Below are positions 36,107 to 50,376 of a stretch of DNA of 64,000 nucleotides, in pieces (the stretch's first letter is position 1; each line of letters begins with the position of its first letter). The stretch comes from Scedosporium boydii (lineage: Eukaryota; Ascomycota; Sordariomycetes; Microascales; Microascaceae). The stretch spans positions 1 through 64,000 of the forward strand of contig NJFT01000182.1 in assembly GCA_002221725.1 (NCBI GenBank), given 5' to 3'. The notes beneath the pieces were generated by a model, which had not been told where the DNA came from, made no database searches, and saw nothing but the letters and a program-made list of their open reading frames with translations. The position numbers and the translations under genes were made by a program.

Positions 36107-39100
36107 GGCGAGGGAGTTCGAGAAGGGTTAGGTTTGCAATCCAGAGCTGAGAGGGCCGACCTAAACCGCGAAGGGGGAAAAGAAGAGATACCGGGTGAAG
36201 GGTGTGGGGAGGTGGGAGGACGGAAATATTATAAGGTGCGAGCCAAAGGGTAGGTAGACTTGGTGTGCGAGGTGCGTCCCACTCCTGTGTGTTTAAAAAT
36301 CTGCGTGTTGTTTGTATGTATGACTGGGGCGGAGGAGCTGGGGAGCGGGTGGTCGAGAAGGACAAGGCCAGGTGGAGGAGCACGAAGAGGAAGGGGGGGG
36401 TGACCGGGGTCAAAGAAGCAAGCGATTAAGAGCCGCTGAGTAGATGAGTCCCTTCCCAGAAGGGTACTACTGGATTCTGGCTCGTCGAGTTGGATTACCT
36501 GGGGCGCAGGGAAGTTATTGCGACTAGCAGCCAGTGCTATTCGCCGTCTTCTCTGGTTGAAAGCGAGCTGCCGGGGTGTGGAGTCGCCGGGTGTGATGGG
36601 TGATCAAATGGCAGTGATCAATAATGAAGAAAGGCAATGTGTGAAGTACAGCAGGCGGCAAACAGCCAAGGGCGGCAGCAAATGACCAAAGAGACCAAAG
36701 AAGACAAATGTAAAGTAGTAATAGTGTGATGCAAAGATGCAAAAGGGAGGAAACAGAGAGTGGAAGGGGAGAAAGCAATGAGATGATGTATGGAGGTGAT
36801 CCAGTTAGACTGATGTATTTCGTACTGAGGTATGGATCGAAGGGGAAAGGACTGGCCAGGATCAGAGAAGGGTGGAAGGTGAATGGCTACTTTAACCCTG
36901 GTTGGCGGGGAGGGGCGTGGCGGTAGACGGGGGTGTCAGGGTGTAGCGCGCGTAAGGGGGTTGCGTGGGCGAGTTTGAGCCGGGGCAGGAGGGGAACGGG
37001 CGGAGGGGGGGGTGGATTTGTAAAATGGGCAAATGTGCGAGGGTACGACTTTCCTCGCTTTTTTGGACGGTTGGAACTTGGGACCCAGGATAGGATCAAA
37101 TGCAGGAGTACAAAGTACGAAGTACCTCGTAGTTCGTGACTTGTGGAGCTCGACCAGCAGAAGACAATTGAGGAAAGATCAATCCTTCGCTCTATCAATC
37201 AATCACGACTTGCTCCGTGCAGGTAGCAGCACTAAAAAACGCTGGAAGGAACACTAAGGCCGGAAAGGAACTTGGTGCTCGAAGGGGGTCGGGTGAAACT
37301 TGGACTGGGATTCGCCCAAGTGGCAAGGGTAGGGTTTCCTCCGCGCTTTGAGCCCAGACGAAGCACAAGGACGAAGGATGACTTGTTGAAGGGACGGCGG
37401 CTGCGGGAGATGCGCCAGAGGAGAACCACCAGGCGAGGGAGGAGTATCAAATTGTGGATACGACTTTGGTCCGTGAGTGTGAACGCCAATGTGAACGTGA
37501 ATGTGAAATGCAGGTCGCAGCACAGCGCAGCTGGCAGCGGGAGCGTTTTACGAGGAGAAAGTGGCAACAATTTTGTCCAAATCACTCCTCTTTCGTCGTC
37601 GTTCCCAGTTCAATAATGTTCCAAGTCTTCGTTGGCTTTTCCAACCCGCACGCGGGGGGCCCAGTTCGTTCGAGGCTGCAGGAGCGGGTAAGGAGGTGAC
37701 GAATGTAACAATTCAGGCAACTCTCGCCAGAATTCCGCTGTGGGCTCTCAGAGCTTGAGAGCGATTTATCCTTGAAGAAAAGAAGGAAAGGAAGAAAATG
37801 ACAAGTTTGTGCAGGTGGGGAGTGCGTGGATGGGAGAGTCAGGTCTCTCGACTAAGCGATGTGGTTCACTTCGTCGATTGGGAAGCCTGTATTTGTTTGT
37901 TGTGCAAACGCCAGGATGCAGGAAACGACACAGAACAAGCCCGTAATTCGTCGGGATGCGCGAGCAGAGGTGGTCGCTTCGTGGGAGGCCGGGTGGGACA
38001 GTTCTTCCCAAGATTCTCCTCGTTTTGGTCTTGACAAATATTGCTTCGTACAGCGTACCCCGAGTGACAGACGAGTGATGAGTGATGAGGACTTGTTCTG
38101 GGCACTTCTGCCAGAGGAAATGGTCCGGGACGGTTTCTGATTGGAGCAGGCGCTCCAACGCTCACACCTACAGTCAAGGGAAGAAGAAGCCAATTAGCAC
38201 ACATCATGATCCGTCACCCCAACCCAACCCACGCCGGGTCCAGGTATTGGGCAAAGTCACTCATGTCAGAGTGCACAGGTGTGCCCAGCTGAGATGGTTC
38301 TGATCCTTCCAAGGGGAGAGATCTTCGTACCTTGTCCAGACAAGGAATGAAATCCTGGTTAGTGTTGGTGACGACTGACGAGCCTCCCTGGCTTGGCTCG
38401 TTGGCTAAAGGACAAATCTGGAAACGCTATCTTCGAAGTGGAGTTTCACCGGTCCAATGTGTTGGGACGCGGAAGCTCGGAAGGACTACTGAGGCAGAGC
38501 TCTAGCCTGTTTGGTGTATAGGCGAATTGTGTGAATTGAATCGAGGATCCGAACGGGTCAATAATATGAAAAAGCGGGCACACAAAGGGGCAGAATGGAG
38601 AAAGACTTGGCGATGTGGATTGAACAAGGAATCTCAAGAGAGGAAGAAAGAGGGAAAATACTCGTTTTATCATTTTTCCCCCTGCGTTGCTGGTGAGTCC
38701 AATTTTGGCACTATCGTGAACCCAAGAAAACGGCCTCGGCGCATAGAGAGACAACAATTGATCCAGATTTGAGGATATCCGGTCAATCGAAGCTAGTCTT
38801 CTTTACTCCGCACGCGGTTGTTTACAGGAACCAGCCTCATGTATTTCTAGAGGCGAGAAATGAGAGGCTAAATCTTCATCTTCCGTCTGCCTCACGAGCC
38901 GCCGACCCGGCTCCACCCTCTTCCATTTCTCTCCATCCAGTTATTCTGCTCCAGAATAGAAGTTGCTGTTTTTGAATCCCTTAGGTTTTTGCGCTCTGGG
39001 GGACCGACCAGCCAGTCGGCCGAGCTTCAATCCTTGCCCACCACATCCTCCACCACGACCATAGCAAAACTACGCCCCGAGACCAAAATGCTACGGCCGA

Positions 39101-42100
39101 GAGAATCTAGAAGAAGCGCGCTTCATGACGGGGGCCGGCGGACAGGGACCCGATGAGGAAATGTCGCCCTGTTGGCTATCGTTGACTCAAAAGTCATCGG
39201 GTTGGCTGGAGAACACCACCACCTCTCCGGCGGCCCATCAAGCGACCGCCTCCTTGCTGGAGCGCGCGCATGGCGAGCACCAACCTTGGCCAACAGCAGC
39301 CCAGGATACCAAGCGCCCAGTTATCTTGGAGGCAGTCACTCCTCATTCGATTCGCTTGTGACCTTTTGAGAGGGTAGCGATGCACAACTGCAATTCCCAG
39401 CCCGTATTCCTTCGATCTTTCGGCTCACCCAGAACATTTTAGTTTTTCGGATGCAATGCAGGAATGGCTGCTCTGTATAGCAACCAATTTCTATGGCTCT
39501 CATCTTCAAGAAGGGCGGGAATTGGGACCCGTAATTGTCGGGCGATATTCTTGTTAGCTTTTCTCGGCAGGAGCGCTTCAGGATATTGATCCCGCCTCGA
39601 TACCTCTGCTGGTCTCCCTCGTCCGACCGCAGCAAATCTTTGATCGAGCCTCTACCTCCACCCTACCTCCGTGTATCATGCCTGGCGCCGGACGGATGTA
39701 TCCCACGTTGACTCCACGTACTCCGAAAGCTGAAGAGTAACATTGAATGGTCAGAGCTGGCCCACCGCGGAAAAGTGGACGGCGCCTATGAAGCTAGAGG
39801 CCTGCAATGGATGGATCCTACGAACATCCTAGTGAGAGAAGAATTTATCACGCGATGCCGTCTCCCGCATTGCAGGGTGATATGAAGACCTATCCTACCA
39901 AGCGGTTTTCATTGTCAACTTTTTGAACATTCTAACATCAAAAGCCCTAGTCCACGAAGATGGTGTTGACACCATCTAAATATCCATCAATGATCGAGGA
40001 TGGATCCGGCGCAGTGTAACAGACGAACACTTGGCCATCCTGCAGTCGGTATACACGGTAGGATAGAGGCGGCCTATCGTGCACAACTCTGGTATTTCCA
40101 ACAACAGAAGCATGCATGATTCCCTGTCCCGACCTTCATTAGGATTAGGCAGACAATCCCGCGTACATGTGTGGCGACTGGAGACAAGCTAGGGAAATGG
40201 AGCATATCGGCCAGACCTCTTCAAGACAGTACCGCTCATCTGTTTTCCTAACGTCTGGGCGGGGTGGTGCTACTGCATACGAGCCCTAGTGGGGAACTCA
40301 TTCACGATAAGTTTACCGTTACTTTTCCAGATGGGCTTCGGAAGGAGGCGGACGCAGCAGCAGAACTGATCAAAACCTGCTCCCAACCACACCGCTCCCA
40401 TCAGTCCCTCGCCCCCATCGCCCTGCTAAATCCTTCTACGTTGAGGAAGAGGCAGACTTGCATCAAAATCAACATCGGTCGTGAGAGAAATGCATGCGGA
40501 AGGTGTGGAAGAGGGATCTCTCCTTGGCTGTAGCCGTCCTCTATGAAGTACACTCACAGGTCTCTACAAATTGACACTTCATGTGACCCTTGCAGCAGTG
40601 CCGCTACTTCGTAGTATGCACATCCGTTCTAGGGACGGTCAATAATGGACCTAGTGCAGCTCCTCAAGCTTGAAAGTTTACGCTTGGCTGAGCTCGCTAC
40701 GGGAGCAGACCCGGCGTCAACGGGAGTCATAAAGCCACACCTCAATGTCCGCAGTTATCATCCCCACCTCTGATCTCCTCATCTCGCAGTTTCGTGCGAT
40801 GGAACATGCTGGAAGAAGGAGGGGGTGCCAACGCAACACATGATGCTGCCGATATGACAACAGGCTCCCATGGATAGCAAGCATTACAGTAGATTCCTTG
40901 TTGAGCATCACTCGGGCACCCTCTCCGTTTCTTACCTCTACGCGTCAACAAACATTCAACGACAAGGTTGTATTGATAGTCCCTAGCCAATCCGACCATG
41001 ACGGTCCTGTCCTTTACCTTGCAGATGTGATAGAATCCTTCATAGACGCCCAACGATCAATATTGACCCCTCCTTTAGTGCCGATATGTCGATGCTTCGG
41101 TAGAGGGATGTCTGACCTTCCCGATAGAGGCCAAAGCCCACGCCGCCTTGGATGACTAGAAAAGTTCTCTAGGAGGGTTTCTGCCTCCCGTTGTGAAGGT
41201 GTGCTGCAGAGCGTCATCCCCGATCTTCGACTAGCTCCCCAGTTCAAGGCCTGCATCCGGGCCCTTCCTAAAAGCAATTGATTGGACTCTCCGGGGGATC
41301 TATCCTAGAACTGCAGTGATTATACCCGGGCGATACTGTCATGTCGGTAGGGTGTAAAGATACAGCCTCAAACTCATCTGCGCACATCTCTGGGCCCACA
41401 TCAAGGGTAAATTTGTCGTCTTCAACTTGGTGACCCGGTGTCTATGGAGGCTAACGCTCTCGCTTCGCTGTTGGCGAAGGGATAAAATGCCTCCTAGTGT
41501 GGTTGTTCGCCGAACACATTCCTCCGAGTAATGCTCGAGGGCCGACGAGGCTCATAGATCACCGAACGCTTTATCCACGAGATCCGGGGCCAACGTTTTT
41601 TGCATTGCCATGCTTCGTCACTCCCTAGTGACTGGAAGTACCGATTCCTAGGCTCCCTCAACGACCGGTCATTCCTGGCTCACTTGAATGGGCTTTACCG
41701 CCGTGCCGCAGGATCCATCCATCTGCAGATAGGACGCAGGAAGCGTCTTTCCATGCCTTTGACCGCTTCTACCACTTCCCCTGGTTGGGTGCATATTCAT
41801 TCCTAGGACGTCTTGGGTGATTCTGAACGGCGTGACTCCTCAGTTCGAATCCCCACTCAAATGAAAGCGATTGATGGTCAATCAACGGCGGTTATGTCAA
41901 GCTCTCCTTTGCTGAACTTCAGCTAACCTCGAAGACCGTTCAGGTCAAGCCATGGGATGCCCCAGCCGCTCCGCAGCCGATTTTCAGCAGGCTTGATTCC
42001 CTTCAAGATGGCTCCCCCCTCAGTTACGAGAATTGGTTTTCTGCCAAGAAGGAATGGGAATGAACCCCCAGGAGTGGCCGTCTACTGTATCACCGCAGTC

Positions 42101-43635
42101 GATTCTCCGAGTAAGGAGCCTACATAGTAGACCTTATCCGTATCTACAAATCTCTCTACCTCACGAATGTCTATCACCTGCTACTATTCTTCACGATGGA
42201 AATATGTGACTAATAAGCTGCCTTGATAGACTCTCCTCCACCCAGCGCACAACTTTTGGGCAGTGCTCTAAGCATCCTCTGTCGAAACTCGCCGGCAATG
42301 GCGCATACCCTGAGGAACCGTGGGCATATGAGGCCAGCACAAGACTGGCATCTCCTGTCTTCACAATACTGCAGCCCGTTATGCTCCGCCGAGAAGTGAG
42401 GGAGGGTAAGAGTCCGATAGTGGATCTGATCTGCTGACAGCATATTTGAAGGGAGGCTGGCGTACTGAGGAGTGAGGGAGAAGGTGTGGAACCGGAAGGA
42501 GCCACCCACCACCTCTTCCTCGGACAAACTTCTATAGTGCGAGATGAGAACTTGTCTTGTATCGCGAGCGCTCGTGTCAAGACCAGAAACAAGTCATACG
42601 TTCGAATCGTAAGACTCTTTCCCTGCTCTCTCTCTCTCTATCCATCTCCTTCCTTTCCCCCTCTCTTTCCTTTTTAACCATCTTGTTGTCTCCTTTCTCC
42701 CTGCCGAAACGCGAGTGATAGACGTCTTACTTCCGAACCTGCGAGTTCTCGTGACATGATTCCGTTCCAGCTCTAGGAACTACTAAACCAGAGTAGTAAC
42801 TAGGAATGTCTACTAGCTAGACTCCCCAGGTATTCTAGTCTTCGCAAGTCCTCATTTTCCGTCCGGGTGCAGCTGGGCTTGAAGGTGGCAGCTTCCTAGG
42901 TTGACCTTAGGTTAACAATTGCTGTGGGTTCAATCTCCAGCCTAATTGGACTGATGTGAACAGGTGTCGTCGTCCTCAGACATCAATTGGGATATGGAAT
43001 GTGCACCAGTCACTCACTTGCCCGGGGAAGCGGATGGGGTTTCAACTAGCCCCCATGCCAGACTCGAGCGAGCTTACGTCTAAGAGTTGAAAGGTGTTCT
43101 AACCGACTGAAGTATTCGCTACGGATGGTTTCGTGGATCAATGCTCCTCCCAAAGGTGACTACGCTTAAGGATCAACATGAAGGTATTTTAAGGCAGCAA
43201 ACACTCCTCTGGAGAGCTTTGATTTTCGCAACCCAGAGACAAATGGAGAACCAAACTCATATTAGCCACGTCATGGAAAAATGATAGCATTCAATTATTC
43301 CTCGCTTTGGTTAGGATTATAATGTGGGCAGTGTTCGCAAGCTACAACAGCTGATCAATATAACTTGGCGGAGACCCCAAGAACACAAGCATGTCTGATC
43401 CCGAGGTGATATGGAAATAAACAACCGGACGGTGACGAATGGCTGCCCTCTTTGGCGAAGAAGAGGCGAGACTGTGATGCTCAGCACGCCAAGTGAAAAA
43501 TGGCGAGGAACGGATCCTCGATCGCTAACCTGAGGAGCTTCGCACTGATTGTGACGAGAGTAATGTTCCTGCCTGGGAAACCACGAGAACTCCCACCCGA
43601 GGCAGCGCCCTTGGTTGCTCGACGCCTCCCAAACA

Positions 43636-46600
43636 TACGAAGTAGAATTACAGGGAAATCAGCCAATGGTCGGGATAAGAGGCCGGCTGTGGGTCGCTGT
43701 CTGCAAGGCGCCTAGGTGCATCATTCGAGATTCGAGGCTAAGAGGTTAAGAGCGAGCCATCGACCAAATCATTGATGCATTTTATCAACAGCACCTACAG
43801 TGTGTTCGGCGCGAATCCTCAGCCAGTTAGAAGGCAAACAGGGCTGATTAAGGGCCCCTGACTCGCATTTGGAAGCGCCAGGGGCAAACAGGTCTCACAA
43901 AATGATCTCCTTCCAATATCGGTCATTTACATTAAATTTAGAGTGTAATTGCGTGTCTAAGGCTCGGCGCTTGCGCCAAACAATTGGCACCGAATGAGCG
44001 GCGAGGGTTCACGTTCACGGTCTTCATTCGCTGGGATATTCCCCACGTTAAATCGTCGCTCATTGCGATTCGGGGAAGTGGCGTCTGGAGATATGTCCCA
44101 GAACAGAAAAAGAGTTGGTCTAGAGAAGAACAATGGGCGGAATGGGGGTAGTATTGGCCTTGTTAGATCTTATTTCGGTAATTGACATGACTGGGCGTCT
44201 CAGATCTGGCGCAGGCCGAAAGGAGGTCCCCTGGCCCTTGGGCGAGGCTGTCATGCATGGATTGGGTGTGTGATATGTGATGATGGACTTGGAAGCCAAA
44301 ATATTAGCCATGCTCCCCAAGTAAACTAATTACACGGGAACGAGAAAGCGAATTGATCAACGGCTGTGACGAAAACTCGACAGGTCCCCAGAATTCCGAC
44401 ATGAATTACCTCGGCATACAAGTAATCTTACGAAGGAAGATATTGAGGTAACTGATATCAATGAGCACATACGAAGTAGTTTATCTCGCACAGCACCAGA
44501 CTGTCAGACCATGACACTGGTGTGATGGGGAGGCTGGGGGACGGAGGGATTGACCGTCCGGACTCAAAAGATACGAAGTACCAGGCGACGGAAATTGTTC
44601 CGACTCAATCTTACTTGCACTTCGTTCGAAGCAGGTTCTCTCGGGCACGGTTTTGAGTATTGATTTCAGTCGTCCAAAGTACACCCGAACAAAGAAACCA
44701 TCCCAGCCAGGGCTTCCTTGGGAATTACTTTTGATGTCATTCCTCATCTTTTCATTCTCAGCCCGCCTCGCCCGAGTCCAGTAAACCCTCGGAAAATGGA
44801 CGAATTTTTGACCAGTCATACGAGGGGATGCTTTTAGCACCATTGAGGTCCAGTCAATTTCGTCCAACAAGTTGCTCGAGACTGGTCAAATATCCCCCAA
44901 CCAAATCGCGGAGCAGAACGCCCGAGGGCTTGGGAATACCCAAGACTCGTGTTACGCGAGGAGCATCCATCTTCCCCATCCTCAAACCATCCCACCCTTT
45001 TCCGCACCTCCCCTCGCTAAAAGTTGGAGTGTGCTGCGGGAGAACTTCCTATTTCTTGCCGACTCCGTGGGTGGTCGAGAAGGGGGTGAGGGGGCAGCCA
45101 CACCGACTTTTTTAACGATGAGTTGGCAAAAAAAGATGGCGTCGACCTCGTCTCAGAATCGTGAAATGGCGCTGATTACTAGGCTTAATATAGGTCTTAT
45201 ATGTACAGCTCCTGAGACCAAAAATAACAGTATCATAATTCTTCTTCTTGGTCCTGAGCTTGCACAGCCCATCGGAGGAGTCTATCCTTCGGTCTCGATC
45301 TCCCCAAGGTGCGGTATTAAGCCCTGGTCAGGAATGGTACTTGGTACACACCGACTTTTTTTCCCCAGCTCTTGCTTTTTCAACGTTTTCTCTCAGTCCT
45401 CAAGGCTGCGACAGGGCGCAATCCCTCGTGAAGACCGAGGGGTCTCGGATATACGTGAATGGGAGGACATCACTTCGCAATGGCCGACACAACGTGACAT
45501 CTGCCAGGGTTCGAGTTCTAATTTAGACATGGTCACGTGTTTCGCATTGCCCCACCCGTGACCTGACCTCGCCATCCCTGTGTACCGATTTGATCGATGT
45601 CGGTACTTCGTACGTGGTTGAAGATCGAAACGGAGACTATAGGAGCCAGAAATACCCTCATACTAATTTCGCGTTGCCTGATGAAAAGACAATGCATTTA
45701 CATTTGGTCGATGCTGGTCCTCAGTCTTCCCATATACGCGGAGAACAACGGGCATCAGTTTCCTAGATGGGCGCGTCCTCCAGGCGCATTCTAGGCATAC
45801 CTCGTCTTCATTGTTTACTTTGAAGTACGAAATCAGAACCGTCCCAGGCAGATATCCCCAGCCACCCATGCTCGATTCGCGTGCAGAAGCACGTTCTTGT
45901 ACACCCTCCTTCCCCTTCGGCCACGTCGGACCCAATGACACGTCAGGCAGCCCCCACTAGGTACATCGGTATACTGTGTTAACAATCGCACACTATATAC
46001 ACATCCTCTCCTGTTTCTCCTCTCTAAGAGATGACGGGTGGATAATAGAGCCTGGAAATTTACGCTCACAGAATGCTAGGTAGACTTGACGGAGTCAGCT
46101 ACAAGTAGAAACCGGCCATTGATATTGATTCGATCCGGGCATCTTTAGTGTTTGCCCAGGCTGCTTTAAGGCTCTGCGTTGGACGATATGGGGAATTAGC
46201 GTTATTTTATGTGGTATAACCACTGCGCCGTGTTGGGCATCAAGCAGACGCAGCAACTATTGCATCGAGGAAGTAGACATGATCGGATATGATGTATTCA
46301 TGACCTCCGCATAGAAGCTAGCAGGAGGTCGGGCGCCTTCTGCCCTGGAATCGGACTTCACCGTTCTCTCCAGTCTGCACTAAGACAAGGAGTTACTTTA
46401 GCGACTTGAGAGCCTCGTGTTGGGTGTGGGGGTTCGGCTGTCTGTCACATCAATTAGGTGCCACGCACATGGGGATCTGACAGCCATCGAAGAACAACAA
46501 GCTTGGCTTATCCAAGGATAGCAGAAAACTATTAATTCCTGGGCTCGCGTGTTTGATATTTCAATTAAGAGTAGAGACAACGGCTTCTGCCCCTTGGAGC

Positions 46601-46783
46601 GGGTGGTATTTCTCCAGATCATCTTTGCCAATGTCCCTTCGTTTTCGCAACAGTGTGCGAGTGAGGTATGTTTTTCCGAGCTTGTATTAATACTGTGTAC
46701 ATCCACAGTCCCGGCACCAATCTTTGGGCATCCGGCTCATCTTCCCACCGTACCAACAAGCAGTCATCGCAACGTACGAAGTA
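43636..46783. repeat. Densest cluster of the TACGAAGTA word
   Basis: Five exact copies lie within 3.2 kb (43636, 44470, 44572, 45604, 46775), two of them 102 bp apart. Four are TACGAAGTA and one (45604) is TACTTCGTA. No gene is present. Confidence 0.75.
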
Positions 46784-48036
46784 CTCTTGAAGAAATACAT
46801 GATCCTTCCCCCCCATGCCCGTATTTACCGATGTATAAGTACCCGTATCTTAGCTCATTATTAATGCCACTCCCTCAATTTCCTCCTCGTACGCGAGGAC
46901 AATTGGAGATTTTGGTGGACGTGACGTGAAGGAATACAAGTACAATTTGAAGCTGGCAAAGGGGATCCATGCCAAGTCAGCAAATGATCAAAAGAAGGCT
47001 GCATGGTCGGGTGCCGTCGCGTCCCTCCATCCTAGACAGGGACAGGCGGCGTTGATTTTCTTCACAATTCACAACGAGAGTGAGAAAAAGGAGACCCACA
47101 ACTCGGCTGATTCAGCCAGTCATAATCCTTAAAGGTGTTCGGTCCCGCCTTCACAAATCATCTCTCGTCCCTCCTCCTCTCCTCCTTCCACGACCAATCA
47201 ATCTCTCTCAGCGACAAGAAAACGAATCAATCAGATTCGAGTCTGAACTCCCCCGAGCTTCTGGTTGGTCTCCGATCTCCATCCTCTCATTTCGAAACAC
47301 GCATTTTCTCTTTGGCAATCAACTTCGGCCAGTCAAAAGCGAGGCCGACTCGAGATTAATCTGAGTTTTACACAGACTCGCCCTCCCAGCAAACTGGTGC
47401 GAATTTTCGTTTTTTTAAACTCGACCAGACATTTTCTCGGCCACGTGCGGCAAAAATACATTTCAGCTGGCAGCAGGTATACACACCTCCACACTGCACT
47501 GCATACAGTAATACTTCGCCCAGCTGCATATTCCCACCAGAAAGACGTGAAAGGTGGGGCTGACTGAGAAAGTGAAGGACATAACGAGGGAAAAAAGTCG
47601 TCGATTCGCAGAATAAGAAACGGTGGAGTTCCGTTATCCAGCCACATTACGGAATTTTCCGTTCTCTTGTCCAGAACTGCCAAGTTGCCTCTCAGTTGAG
47701 GTCCTGACCCAGTCCATTTTTCTGGGTCCTGACCCGACTATCATTTTAATCCCCAAACTTTGGAAAGATCGCGGCAGGCTCGACCACTCCCGCCTTGCCC
47801 TCCTCTTTCCTTTTTAACTGGTTCCCCCCTCCCCACTAGAATAAAAGGCGTTCGACCAGTCGCCAGACCGTGGCCGACTTAATTCGCCCATTCGCCCGCC
47901 AAACCCAACACAACCAGCAAATCAGCACCCACAATTATTTTTCGCGACACCTTGACGAGGAAGTCGCCCAGACAAATTCAATTCCGCGACACAGCAGGGC
48001 CCTATCATCGTCAAACATCCGCTCTTCCTAGTACCT

Positions 48037-48066
48037 ATTGGCTAGAAGGGTAATCAGGTGACGTCA
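48037..48066. promoter_or_regulatory. Paired ATTGG and TGACGTCA elements
   Basis: ATTGG (inverted CCAAT) at 48037-48041 is followed 17 bp later by the full palindromic CRE TGACGTCA at 48059-48066. This is about 2.4 kb upstream of HAPB in promoter-like sequence that also contains AATAAAAGG near 47840. CREs bind bZIP factors of the ATF/CREB type. The target could be HAPB if its leader is long and spliced, or an unseen transcript. Confidence 0.4.
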
Positions 48067-49916
48067 ATCGTCTGCGGAAAGCCTTTCTTCAAGGACAGGC
48101 AGCTTCGTTGGAAACATCCATTCAGAGCGTGCGAGGGCTCTTCGAGTCTCGCCCAGATTTCTCCCGAAGGTAAGAAGCTTCAAACACCCACTTCCCCAAC
48201 ACGACGCGACGAGACGTGATTTGGGTACGTACCCTCTCGTTTGGCTCAGCCCTCATCTCAGCTCTCTGGAGCAGACGCCATCTGGTCTGGATCCTCGGCG
48301 ATGAATGCGTTCCATCTGAGCAGACGAGCAGGCAGCCTGTTTTCCAGGGCCAAATAATTATCGCATGTCTTGCATTCCCTCCATCTTCATTTGCACATTT
48401 TGCCTTTTCATCCCCAAGACTTCTCCTCTTCCATATTGGCGATATCAATTTGACACTCCCTTGCTTTTTTTACCACGCTTTGAAACTATGCGGCACAATG
48501 GCTAACTAAACACTGTTCAGCGGCATTGTCCCGGCTATCATCCTCTCATCCCATCCTGCCGGATTGGACCTTTTGCACCGGCTCCCCAAAAGGCCTAGCT
48601 AAAGTGAAAGGTACGTAAAATTCGTTTCTCTGGCTCCCTTTTGCGACACACCCATTTTACGCGCTGGTGTTCTGGCATGTGGCATGCCGTTGCCTCGAGT
48701 GTTTGCTCTTCTTCGAACCGCTGCATTTGCTCTTGTTAGTTGGCGCCTAGTGGGCGCCTTTCACAGGCTGCTTCCAGAAAGTCTGGCCCAACCTGCTGGA
48801 TCCATATGCGCCATCCTGTCCTCCCACACGACGACGTCAATGCCTCCTTTGTCCGAGTCTCCCCCTCCCTTGTATCCTAGTTGGGATATCCCACAGGACC
48901 TCGGTCCTTCGAGCGAAGCCGTGAACCAAAAGGGCCAACGGTCGAGAGCGGGGAACATGGAAAATTTACATGGAACCCGCGCCTTGGCCTTTAGCCTCGA
49001 GAGTGGCAATACTGCTTCCTCTTTTGGTCGCCTTTTTTCCCTTTTTTTTTGGCCTTTCGATCCTCGCATCTCCACTTCGGCTAGGACTTGACATGTTTTT
49101 CCATCATGAAACTTGTTGCCTGGTTTCCTTCACGCTTTGCGATTCGCCACGCCCTCGGGAGGGCTCACTCCCTTTCAAGCCTCTGTGGTGCGTGGGAGGG
49201 AATGTCAGGGAGGGATAAGCGCCTGGCTCCAACCGCTCTGCAAGGCGGAGCCAAGTCCCAATTGCCTCGTCGCAGTGTAACATTTTACATTTCTTTTCCT
49301 CTCCTCAGTGGCTGCACTTCGAGGCCGGGTGAGCAAGTAGCGCCGCTGAGTTGAGAGCCAAGTGTGGGCCAGATGCATGCATGGCAGGGCCCTGCCAACA
49401 CATCACAGACTGCGGCCCAAGGCACGCACAATTTACCTTGCACCCCCCCCCAATTCTGCCCCCTTCCAAGTGCAATTGTATCCCATGTCCCCATGTCTTC
49501 TGACAAAGCGTGGTTCATCCCTCTTCCCGTCACCTTGCCCCATCCCACCATTACCGCATGTCACTTGCACCGCGAGCTTCTGTTGCAGCTATTACGTCCC
49601 CGTCTATATGTTTCATATACGAGTAAATGCGTGCTAACAAACACGGCCGAATAGATCTTCAGGGACGGCAAGGGTGATATATCCATTTCTCCCTGTAATC
49701 ATTTTTTTTCTCCAAGCCTCGATTAAGGGCAACAAATTGCTCGGGATCCGCTTTAGTTTCGTTTCAACGAAATCGAACCCGTGCTTATTTCCCTGGCCCG
49801 ACCGTTGAAGATCCGAGATCCTGTTTCGTCATCGCCAGGCTCCTCATCGTCTCCCCACCTGTCATTTTCAGTGCAGTACTTCGCGACAGGCTCCTCTGCA
49901 TACTTGGATCGCCTGT

Positions 49917-50376
49917 CCAATACTCAAAGGTAAGGCGAAGCCACTTATACCTCCCGCCCCGCAACCTCGCAACCCCCCCGTCCTGCATATGCCGTGGACG
50001 ACTATTTGGGCAGCCCACTTACCACATTCGCCTCTTGCCAGCTCATCCACGCATATCCAATAGATTGTTGGACCCATCCACCCACCACCCCCAACAGCAA
50101 CTCCCAAGGGACCACCGACAACGAGGTACCCAAGTGTCGGCAACGCGTGCCCAACTAATACCCAAATTCCTGGGCCATTTTAAACCTCTACCCTCTGAGC
50201 AGGCGTTTGAAAGCGTCAATATCTATTCGCCATTCTTATTTTCCCACTATCCTCGAATCGATACCCACAAAGACGACCCCCTTCCCCGCCCAAGACGACC
50301 CCGGACGCCGAAGGTCATTGATCCCCTAAAGACACCAACGCCAAAAACCCGCGCGGCACCTTCGAAATCCAATTGG
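49917..50376. promoter_or_regulatory. Three CCAAT boxes upstream of HAPB
   Basis: CCAAT occurs at 49917-49921, 50057-50061 and 50369-50373; the last is part of CCAATTGG and so reads as a CCAAT box on both strands. They lie 93 to 545 bp before the HAPB start. The HapB-containing complex binds CCAAT, and the Aspergillus nidulans complex is reported to repress hapB itself, so autoregulation is plausible. Some boxes may lie in the transcribed leader. Confidence 0.5.

Noticed and set aside
41840..41862. GTTCGAATCCCC and, at about 42925, GGTTCAATCTCC, resembling tRNA B boxes
   Set aside because: No matching A box or cloverleaf upstream.
44872..45561. 229-codon + strand frame
   Set aside because: No domain, low-complexity mixture, and it spans a promoter-like desert without splice or start support.
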